A stretch of 6,522 nucleotides of DNA from JAAHGY01 sp051439365 (GTDB taxonomy: Bacteria; Cyanobacteriota; Cyanobacteriia; CAKZMO01): NCBI GenBank assembly GCA_051439365.1, contig JBFRWC010000104.1:1-6522 (forward strand), given 5' to 3'. The notes beneath the pieces were generated by a model. It did no database searches. It was not told the origin of the DNA and saw nothing but the letters and a program-made list of their open reading frames with translations. Shown piece by piece: positions 1 to 5,235 of this stretch. The first letter of the stretch is position 1; every line of letters begins with the position of its first letter. A program made the translations under genes and the position numbers.

Positions 1-476
1 GCGATGCTGCCCACTCCCGGCACATTGGCCTCCGCCCCCACCTCAATTTCCGTCTGCAACAAATCCGCCGCCTGCCGCAGCAACCGCTTAAACCCCTTCG
101 GTTCCTCAATTTTGAGCGTATCTAACTGCTGGGTAATTCGCCGCGCAATCACCAGCAACACATCCACAATATCCACATCCGCCAATTCCAAGTCCTCACT
201 GGACTCAAAGTACACCACAAAGAAACCGGCTTTTTCCAACTCTAGTTTGAGCCGAAATAGCTCCGTGGATTTGCCGCAACCAATGTGCCCCGTAAACAGG
301 GAACAGGTGGGCGTATCCGGTGAGAGGATGGCAATGCGCTTCTCCAGTTTCCGGATCACTTCCCCGCCCCGCACGGAGGAAAAATCAATGTAATAACGGC
401 GATCGCCCTCCTCCTCCAATTGCAGGGGACGGGCTGGATTAATCGTCTGGAAAATCTGCTGAATATCAATAGCCAT
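1..476 (-). CDS. P-loop ATPase (AAA/KAP-like), N-terminal part, runs off the left edge
   Basis: Reading the minus strand from an ATG at 476-474 gives 158 uninterrupted codons to the window edge. The protein begins MAIDIQQIFQTINPARPL and carries a clear Walker A motif, GHIGCGKST, at residues 63-71, after a segment reading YYIDFSSVRGG (about 29-38). A hydrophobic beta-strand (FFVVYFESSEDLE, about 85-97) follows, as in P-loop NTPases. Walker B and the rest of the protein lie outside the window. From memory, this N-terminal pattern matches a family of large cyanobacterial ATP-binding proteins annotated only as 'ATP-binding protein' or 'AAA family ATPase'; their function is not established. ATP binding is well supported, but any role (STAND/KAP-like switch, defence, signalling) would be inference. 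There is no clear Shine-Dalgarno sequence before the ATG, and the start rests on the frame and on how the protein begins. No signal peptide or membrane segment is seen in this part. Confidence 0.8.
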   Translation of the reverse strand, partial: MAIDIQQIFQTINPARPLQLEEEGDRRYYIDFSSVRGGEVIRKLEKRIAILSPDTPTCSLFTGHIGCGKSTELFRLKLELEKAGFFVVYFESSEDLELADVDIVDVLLVIARRITQQLDTLKIEEPKGFKRLLRQAADLLQTEIEVGAEANVPGVGSI

Positions 477-783
477 AGGGAACCAATATAGCTGGGACTA
501 CACTATCGAAGCTGAGAACTACGGTGAATAGTAGTTTTATTCTCAAGGAAATCCCTCAAATAGCGAGAAGTCATTAACAATATGCAACACCTTTTGCTAT
601 CAACCTCAATATTTTTTATCTTGCGATGGGTCTGCCAGTTCAATAATCTCCATCTGGCTTACCGTTAACTCGGCTTTGCGAACATGAGGGGTAGCCACTA
701 GCGACGCTCGAGTTCCGGGAGGGAGTAGTCAATACTGATGTTGACGAGCGAGATCAAGCCGTTAATGAACGGTTTGTGGAATC
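477..783. other. Intergenic region with possible short frameshifted remnant
   Basis: This 307-base stretch separates two minus-strand genes and holds no convincing full gene, tRNA or repeat array. Near the upstream end of the partial ATPase gene there is a small inverted repeat, AACTAC (517-522) and GTAGTT (531-536), with an 8-base loop. Just after the ABC-class ATPase stop codon there is a hairpin of CCGTT and AACGG (759-763 and 768-772) with a 4-base loop and no T-tract, so it is a poor terminator. On the minus strand a GTG at 787-785 overlaps the ATPase stop and opens a 29-codon frame ending at 698. The adjacent frame then continues protein-like to a TGA at 608-606. This may be the remains of a small coupled gene. 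No promoter could be assigned with confidence. Confidence 0.4.
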
Positions 784-2670
784 TCACTGGATGTCAAGAG
801 AACGGAGGCGGTTCAATGCGGCTGCTAGTTCAAAGGGACGGAATCGCACTAGTTCACCGCTAGGAGAGGAGGTCAGCACATCCAAGCTTTTCTCGTCTAC
901 ATCGCTGATTACGGTGGCGATGATATCGGTGAGGGAGTCGTTACCGTTAAGGTAGCGGTCTTGCAGGTAGGCGATCGCGCTGCCAATTCCCCTCACCTGG
1001 CCTAAGTCCATTAACTGCTCCACCGCCGACAAATCAATGGTTTCCTTGCCAAACTGGAGTTCATCTACATCCCGTGCTTTCAGCTTTGGTCCCCGATCAT
1101 CTCGTTTTCGATCTGGTCTCCCCCTCTCACTATCCCGATCGCTGCCCCGATCGCTGCCCCGATCGCTGCCCCGATCGTTGCGGTAGCGATCGCCCCGATT
1201 AGGTCTGCCCCGATTGCCCCGATCCCCTCGATCCCGTTCCCGCCATCGCTCGGAATCTGAGGCATCCAGCTTTTTCGCCACTGGAATTCGAGGGGTAAGC
1301 TGACCAAAGGACTGGCCTCCCTCAGCGGCCCGATCGGTCTGGTACTGTTGAGCGATCGCCTGTGCTTCTGCCGTCAAATCTTGGGGTTGATAATCGAATA
1401 AGCCAATCACCGTATCGGCTACGTCAAAGTAATCGCCACTGCCTCCCATCACTAGAATCGTAGACACGCCGTAGTCGTTGTACAGTTGGCGAATTTTGTC
1501 GATAAACGGGGTGATCGGTTCTCGTTCTTTGGCGATCAGGGCTTGCATGCGGCGATCGCGAATCATAAAGTTGGTGGCAGAGGTGTCTTCATCGACGAGC
1601 AACAGTTCCGTGCCTAATTCCAGTGCTTCTATAATACTGGCCGCTTGGGAGGTACTCCCGCTGGCGTTGTCGCTGCTGAATTGGGTGGTGGATCGGCCCT
1701 GGGGCAAATGGTTGATAAACGGGGAAATATTCACTCCAGCAATGCGGCGACCATCTTCCGCCCGAATTTTCACTGCTGTTTCATTCGTTACCAAAGCATC
1801 CCGACCGTCACCGGGAATGTGATTGTAAATGCCGAGGGCGATCGCTTGCAGCAGGGTGGATTTACCGTGGTAGCCCCCACCGACGATCAAGGTAATGCCC
1901 TGGGGAATGCCCATGCCTGTCATTGCGCCACTGTTGGGCCGTTCCAAGGTCACTTCCAGAGATTCAGGGGATTGAAAGGGCACCACATCTTTTTTCAGGG
2001 GTTTGTCACTTACGCCGCTGTCCCGTGGCAGGATTGCTCCGTTGGGAATAAAGGCGACCAGATTGCGATCGCCCAGTTGTTGGCGCAGATAATGGGCATC
2101 CTCCACGGTTTCCACCTGTCGTAGAATCGCTTTGGCATCGAGATTGCGATAGAACAGGGCTTGCTCCACCAAATCAATCATGTCATCACACAATAGCTCA
2201 GCGGCTTGGCGACCCAAAATGCTGCGACCTTGGGCCGGTAAACCCACCACAAAACGGGCTTCTACCTGCTCTTGGGAGACCCACACCGAGGTGCGTTCGA
2301 TGACTTGTTGACCAGGAGAAGCGATCGCAATCAGCCCACTTTTGCCACTGCCTCGTTTGCCCCTAAGATGGCTCGCCACCCGCTCAAACTGGCGGGTAAG
2401 ATAGTCACACAGAGCAATGGTTCGGATAGGGTTGCGGTAGAGATCTGGGGGAAAGCCAGCGATCGCTTTTCCATGGGGCGAGACTTGGGGTACCTGCACC
2501 CGCAATCGGCTGGGAGACGCAAACGGATCGCCCTGGACATAATCAATCAGCAAGGTAAATCCAGGAAAGCGGTAGCGCCCTTGAATCTGTTTGTAAGCCT
2601 TATAGCTTTGCCGATCCAAAGCTGTCAGCGTATTGTACAAGTCGTCATCCGTTGGCATGATCGATCCCAT
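784..2670 (-). CDS. Predicted ATPase of the ABC class (COG3044 / ABC_ATPase-like)
   Basis: A 628-residue soluble protein with no signal peptide or membrane segment, resembling the widespread but poorly characterised 'predicted ATPase of the ABC class'. Some database entries for this family carry misleading enzyme names. Residues 1-240 match the family's N-terminal part (for example the ALDRQSYKAYK stretch near 17-27). Walker A is GGGYHGKS at 264-271. A divergent ABC signature-like segment, ASGSTSQAA, lies at 336-344. Walker B is LLLVDED at 356-362, with E361 in the catalytic-base position. Residues about 473-535 form a highly charged Arg/Gly/Asp/Ser linker containing repeated DRGS, followed by a C-terminal helical domain to 628. 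Such a linker is typical of disordered, nucleic-acid-contacting tails, but RNA or DNA binding is inference. The ATG at 2670 is used here; Met5 at 2658 is a real alternative because GGGA lies 6 bases before it. No transporter partner is nearby, so a transport role is unlikely. Confidence 0.85.
   Translation of the reverse strand: MGSIMPTDDDLYNTLTALDRQSYKAYKQIQGRYRFPGFTLLIDYVQGDPFASPSRLRVQVPQVSPHGKAIAGFPPDLYRNPIRTIALCDYLTRQFERVASHLRGKRGSGKSGLIAIASPGQQVIERTSVWVSQEQVEARFVVGLPAQGRSILGRQAAELLCDDMIDLVEQALFYRNLDAKAILRQVETVEDAHYLRQQLGDRNLVAFIPNGAILPRDSGVSDKPLKKDVVPFQSPESLEVTLERPNSGAMTGMGIPQGITLIVGGGYHGKSTLLQAIALGIYNHIPGDGRDALVTNETAVKIRAEDGRRIAGVNISPFINHLPQGRSTTQFSSDNASGSTSQAASIIEALELGTELLLVDEDTSATNFMIRDRRMQALIAKEREPITPFIDKIRQLYNDYGVSTILVMGGSGDYFDVADTVIGLFDYQPQDLTAEAQAIAQQYQTDRAAEGGQSFGQLTPRIPVAKKLDASDSERWRERDRGDRGNRGRPNRGDRYRNDRGSDRGSDRGSDRDSERGRPDRKRDDRGPKLKARDVDELQFGKETIDLSAVEQLMDLGQVRGIGSAIAYLQDRYLNGNDSLTDIIATVISDVDEKSLDVLTSSPSGELVRFRPFELAAALNRLRSLDIQ
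1134..1181. repeat. 12-bp tandem repeat, four copies, inside the ABC-class ATPase gene
   Basis: The unit CCCGATCGCTGC occurs three times exactly (1134-1145, 1146-1157, 1158-1169) and a fourth time with one change (1170-1181, CCCGATCGTTGC). Because 12 is a multiple of 3, expansion or loss keeps the reading frame. On the coding (minus) strand each unit gives Asp-Arg-Gly-Ser or close to it, building part of the charged linker at residues about 497-512. Every unit contains the palindrome CGATCG, the core of HIP1, and a true HIP1 octamer lies just beyond at 1186-1193. Copy-number variation between strains is expected but cannot be seen here. Confidence 0.9.
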
Positions 2671-2686
2671 GACTCGTCATTGATAG

Positions 2687-2729
2687 CGGTAGGGTGTTGT
2701 TCTCTACCGTAGTATGGCAGAAGTATGGC
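2687..2729 (-). promoter_or_regulatory. Hairpin and short direct repeat upstream of the ABC-class ATPase
   Basis: Just upstream of the ATPase start there is an inverted repeat, CGGTAG (2687-2692) and CTACCG (2704-2709), with an 11-base spacer. Next to it, AGTATGGC occurs twice with an 11-bp period (2711-2718 and 2722-2729). Read on the minus strand, this places CATACT and TACTAC, both resembling a -10 box, upstream of the hairpin. An 11-bp period puts both copies on nearly the same face of the helix, which would suit a regulator site, and the hairpin would lie in the 5' leader. No good -35 is visible, so the promoter call is weak; the repeats themselves are certain. Confidence 0.3.
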
Positions 2730-2814
2730 CGAAAAAGGAGCGATCGCTATCGTGATCATGAAGCGAGTCTTCACCCGTCACATAGATTCGGTCAACAGCC
2801 AATCGATCGCCAAA

Positions 2815-2855
2815 ATGCGCGATCGCCTTTCTCCCTGAAAAGCAAGACCGCGCAT
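2815..2855 (-). terminator. galE: Possible weak terminator after galE
   Basis: Downstream of the galE stop on the minus strand, ATGCGCG (minus strand of 2849-2855) can pair with CGCGCAT (minus strand of 2815-2821), and TTTT follows directly. The 27-base loop is long for an intrinsic terminator, and part of the stem comes from a HIP1 octamer at 2819-2826, so the pairing could be a by-product of that motif. The gap between galE and the downstream ATPase gene is 213 bp with no gene in it. Confidence 0.25.
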
Positions 2856-2883
2856 CTCTGATGGACATGCTAGCATCGTCGGC

Positions 2884-3879
2884 TTAAGCCAGAGTGCCGT
2901 GGCGTTTTTGGTGCCAGATCCAGGCATGACGAATAATGGTCTCAATATCGGCATACTGGGGATTCCAGCTCAGAATTGAACGGGCGCGATCGGCACTGCC
3001 CACCAGGCTGGGGGGATCTCCAGGACGGCGATCGCATTCTACCGCTGGGATCGCATGTCCGGTAACAGTCCGGGCCGCTTCAATAATTTCCTTCACTGAA
3101 AATCCATTGCCATTGCCCAAATTAAATTTGGTGCTGTCCCCCCCTTTGAGCAAATAGTCTAGACCCAACACATGAGCATCAGCCAAATCAGAAACATGGA
3201 TATAGTCCCGCACACAGGTTTGATCCGGGGTGGGGTAATCCGTACCGAAAATGGAAATCGAGTCACGTTTGCCCAAGGCCGTTTGCAGCACCAGCGGAAT
3301 CAGGTGAGTTTCAGGATGATGATCTTCACCCAAGCGACCCTCTGGATCGGCCCCCGCTGCGTTGAAATAGCGGAAGCAGACTGACTTGAGATCGTGGGCC
3401 ACATCAAAATCAGCCAGCATTCGCTCCACCATTAATTTAGTTGCCCCATAGGGATTAATGGGTTCCTGGGGATGCTCCTCAATAATGGGAACCGCTTTGG
3501 GAACCCCATAAGTGGCGCAGGTCGAGGAAAAAACAAAGGATTTAATGCCCGCATCGACCATTGCATCCAGGAGGGTAAGGGTGCCAGTCACATTGTTGCG
3601 GTAGTATTTTCCTGGATCGGTGACCGATTCTCCCACATAGGCATAGGCCGCAAAATGCATCACGGCATCAATGGAGTGGGTGGAAAATAGTTGATCCAGT
3701 AGGGGGCGATCGTTGGTGTCGCCAACGACTAACTCCGTTTTCAACACATTGTCTACGATGTCCTGATGACCATAAACCAAATTGTCAAGGATAACAACAT
3801 TATAACCAGCCTTTTGCAGCGCTAAGACTGCATGGGAACCAATATACCCAGCTCCCCCAGTGACCAATACGGTTTGCAT
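2884..3879 (-). CDS. galE: UDP-glucose 4-epimerase
   Basis: A cytoplasmic enzyme of the extended short-chain dehydrogenase/reductase family that interconverts UDP-galactose and UDP-glucose using bound NAD; the Leloir pathway and exopolysaccharide or glycolipid synthesis draw on it. With the ATG at 3879 the protein is 331 residues, the usual size. The Rossmann motif TGGAGYIGSH is at 7-16, and DNLVYGH (32-38) follows the second strand. The catalytic set is SST (118-120, with Thr120 at the position of E. coli Ser124), Tyr144 and Lys148 in YGATK. FRYFNAAGADPEG (169-181) and RDYIHVSDLADAH (224-236) are typical family blocks. The frame can be extended by 22 codons to a TTG at 3945, but that extension has no family match and would run past the conserved N-terminal strand, so the ATG is preferred. 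The Shine-Dalgarno sequence is weak. Related NDP-sugar epimerases are possible, but the motif set fits GalE best. Confidence 0.93.
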   Translation of the reverse strand: MQTVLVTGGAGYIGSHAVLALQKAGYNVVILDNLVYGHQDIVDNVLKTELVVGDTNDRPLLDQLFSTHSIDAVMHFAAYAYVGESVTDPGKYYRNNVTGTLTLLDAMVDAGIKSFVFSSTCATYGVPKAVPIIEEHPQEPINPYGATKLMVERMLADFDVAHDLKSVCFRYFNAAGADPEGRLGEDHHPETHLIPLVLQTALGKRDSISIFGTDYPTPDQTCVRDYIHVSDLADAHVLGLDYLLKGGDSTKFNLGNGNGFSVKEIIEAARTVTGHAIPAVECDRRPGDPPSLVGSADRARSILSWNPQYADIETIIRHAWIWHQKRHGTLA

Positions 3880-3914
3880 ATTCTGTACCACGGTGATTAC
3901 CTTGTTTATCAATA

Positions 3915-3945
3915 TCAATAGCTCGGTGTTGACGAATCCGGTCAA
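3915..3945 (-). promoter_or_regulatory. galE: Candidate galE promoter
   Basis: On the minus strand TTGACC (complement of 3940-3945, five of six matches to TTGACA) is followed after 19 bases by TATTGA (complement of 3915-3920), roughly 35 bases upstream of the galE ATG. The spacer is slightly long and the -10 match is modest. The -35 lies inside the first 13-bp repeat unit, which would let a repeat-binding factor compete with RNA polymerase; that is inference. Confidence 0.2.
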
Positions 3946-3976
3946 TGGACCCGGCCAATAGGCCCGGTTAGTGAAC
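3938..3976. repeat. Three 13-bp imperfect tandem repeats with an embedded hairpin
   Basis: The units are CCGGTCAATGGAC (3938-3950), CCGGCCAATAGGC (3951-3963) and CCGGTTAGTGAAC (3964-3976), sharing CCGG at the start and a similar purine-rich end. The middle unit and its edges form an inverted repeat, 3949-3968, with 7 of 8 base pairs around a 4-base loop AATA. The array sits 60-100 bases upstream of the galE start. Tandem 13-mers at a promoter are a common form of operator array, but the binding factor, if any, is unknown. Confidence 0.6.
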
Positions 3977-3987
3977 CTAAGTCATCA

Positions 3988-4003
3988 ACTGGATTACTGG
4001 ATT
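3988..4003. repeat. 8-bp tandem duplication
   Basis: ACTGGATT occurs twice back to back, at 3988-3995 and 3996-4003, a short distance beyond the 13-bp array on the gloB side. It may be a simple slippage product or part of the same regulatory cluster; two copies alone do not decide. Confidence 0.6.
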
Positions 4004-4246
4004 AAAGTTAAAACTAAACTCCCGATAAGAGTAGGTTGAGGGCAACCATTCCCTATCCATAAAACGCGCCCAAATCATAGCAAAATCTGAGCAACAGACG
4101 CCATCGGCTCTATTTCTCCCAGTATTCCCAAAATGATTAAAGGATTTGATACTTATTCTGAAAGCTGTTCCACCATCTTAGTTAAGGGCTTGATAATTTA
4201 AAGCTACAGTAGCCATCAAGAGTTGATAAAGTTACAGACTGACCTC

Positions 4247-4251
4247 AGAGG
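4247..4251 (+). promoter_or_regulatory. gloB: Ribosome binding site deciding the gloB start
   Basis: AGAGG at 4247-4251 stands 4 bases before the ATG at 4256. The upstream in-frame alternative is a TTG at 4223 without a comparable site, and the ATG gives the normal family length and N-terminus. Confidence 0.45.
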
Positions 4252-4255
4252 CACT

Positions 4256-5029
4256 ATGCAAATTCACCGTATCCCCGTCCTGTCCGACAACTACATCTTT
4301 GTCTTGCACGATGCGACCCAAAATACTGCCGCTGTGGTGGACCCAGCAGAGGCCAGACCTGTCTTGCACTGGCTGGACGACCAAGACGCGACCTTAACGA
4401 CCGTTCTGAATACCCATCATCACGGTGATCATGTGGGGGGCAACCGTCAGTTACTACAGCGCTTTCCAAATGCGATGGTCTATGCAGGAGCCGAGGATCG
4501 AGGCCGTATTCCCGGACAACAGGTGTTTTTGAGTGAGGGCGATCGCGTCACGTTTGGCGATCGCACCGCCCAAGTTTACTTTGTCCCTGGTCACACCAGA
4601 GCACATATTGCCTATTATTTCCCGCCCAGCCAACCCGACGAACCGGGGGAACTATTTTGTGGTGACACCTTATTTGCTGGGGGCTGTGGTCGCTTGTTTG
4701 AAGGGACTCCTGCCCAGATGGTGGAATCCCTGGGGAAATTGCGATCGCTCCCCGACCATACCCGCATCTGGTGCGCCCATGAGTACACCCTGAAAAATCT
4801 CCAGTTCGCGCTGACGGTGGACCCAGAGAATAGGCAACTCCAGCAACGCTTTGCATCGGTGAAAACAGCTCGTCAGGCCAACCAAGCGACCGTGCCCAGT
4901 CACCTAGGGATCGAAAAGCAAACCAACCCATTTCTGCGCTGGGATCAACCTGCGCTCCAGCAGGCGACAGGTCATACCAACGTGATCCGGACCTTTGGCA
5001 AACTTCGCGGACTAAAGGATCTGTTCTAA
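4256..5029 (+). CDS. gloB: Hydroxyacylglutathione hydrolase (glyoxalase II)
   Basis: A cytoplasmic metallo-beta-lactamase fold hydrolase that splits S-D-lactoylglutathione to D-lactate and glutathione, the second step of methylglyoxal detoxification after glyoxalase I. At 257 residues it has the standard length. The start MQIHRIPVLSDNYIF is typical. Metal ligands are all present: THHHGDH at 53-59 (His54, His56, Asp58, His59), His113 in GHT, bridging Asp137 in CGDTLF, and His175 in CAHEY. The AGGCGRLFEG loop (141-150) is a hallmark of glyoxalase II. The C-terminal substrate-binding domain is intact, with Tyr177 and the R-x-x-K pair Arg251 and Lys254 at the places used for glutathione in the human enzyme. 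It stands alone, divergent from galE and convergent with the glycosyltransferase-like gene, so it is probably monocistronic. No missing key residue is seen. Function on other glutathione thioesters cannot be excluded. Confidence 0.95.
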   Translation: MQIHRIPVLSDNYIFVLHDATQNTAAVVDPAEARPVLHWLDDQDATLTTVLNTHHHGDHVGGNRQLLQRFPNAMVYAGAEDRGRIPGQQVFLSEGDRVTFGDRTAQVYFVPGHTRAHIAYYFPPSQPDEPGELFCGDTLFAGGCGRLFEGTPAQMVESLGKLRSLPDHTRIWCAHEYTLKNLQFALTVDPENRQLQQRFASVKTARQANQATVPSHLGIEKQTNPFLRWDQPALQQATGHTNVIRTFGKLRGLKDLF

Positions 5030-5051
5030 TACCGTTTGGTAGGAATTTTTT
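5030..5051 (+). terminator. gloB: Weak terminator-like element after gloB
   Basis: Directly after the gloB stop a 4-bp stem TACC (5030-5033) and GGTA (5038-5041) with loop GTTT is followed by GGAA and six T (5046-5051). The T-tract is good but the stem is short, so termination may be partial or may depend on the stronger hairpin further downstream. Confidence 0.35.
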
Positions 5052-5167
5052 ACTCTCTTCTCAGAAAAGTCTTCTATCGTACGATCTTGTCCCAAAGACT
5101 GCCACTCCCATAGCAATCTATCCTTTTATCGTGTTCTCCCTAACGTCAGCTATGGTTAAGGATGTTT

Positions 5168-5198
5168 TAAGGAAAGCACGCGAAGTGTGCTTTCCTTA
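5168..5198. repeat. Strong 12-bp-stem hairpin in the convergent gap
   Basis: TAAGGAAAGCAC (5168-5179) pairs perfectly with GTGCTTTCCTTA (5187-5198) around a 7-base loop GCGAAGT. It lies between the 3' ends of gloB (plus) and the glycosyltransferase-like gene (minus), 38 bases beyond the stop of the latter. Neither strand has a T-tract after the stem, so it is not a classic intrinsic terminator; it may still protect both 3' ends from decay. The near-perfect palindrome also resembles short dispersed REP-like or miniature repeat elements seen in many cyanobacterial genomes. The stem is certain; its role is not. Confidence 0.6.
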
Positions 5199-5235
5199 GA
5201 CACCCACCTCCGTACGCATTGCACACGAAAATTGA

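Larger units (their letters stand above)
3880..4255. other. Divergent intergenic region between galE and gloB
   Basis: This 376-base region holds no gene that I can support; it must contain the start signals of both divergent genes. Near galE there are three 13-bp repeats and a GC-rich hairpin, followed by an 8-bp tandem duplication. Further on is a hairpin, GGTTG (4034-4038) and CAACC (4043-4047), with loop AGGG. The half nearer gloB is AT-rich. A -10-like GATAAT lies at 4192-4197, about 60 bases before the gloB ATG, but I see no matching -35. No clear NtcA-type GTA-N8-TAC site was found by eye. Confidence 0.6.

Noticed and set aside
4..393. Plus-strand open frame of 129 codons at the left edge
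   Set aside because: It is the antisense shadow of the minus-strand P-loop ATPase, whose Walker A motif is unmistakable; the plus-strand product is Ser/Pro-rich with no recognisable domain.
1134..1193. CRISPR-like regular repeat
   Set aside because: The units are 12 bp, contiguous, without spacers, and lie in frame inside a protein-coding gene.
1080..1307. Minus-strand frame of 75 codons with Gly/Ala/Ile repeats
   Set aside because: It is the 12-bp tandem repeat region of the ABC-class ATPase read in another frame; the repeats explain both its openness and its composition.
1645..2124. Plus-strand frame of 159 codons
   Set aside because: Antisense to the ATPase core containing Walker A and Walker B; no family resemblance of its own.
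4223..4255. TTG start extending glyoxalase II by 11 residues
   Set aside because: The ATG at 4256 has an AGAGG site and gives the family-standard N-terminus and length of 257 residues.
4548..4931. Minus-strand frame of 127 codons
   Set aside because: Antisense to the conserved metal-binding part of gloB, with no recognisable motif.
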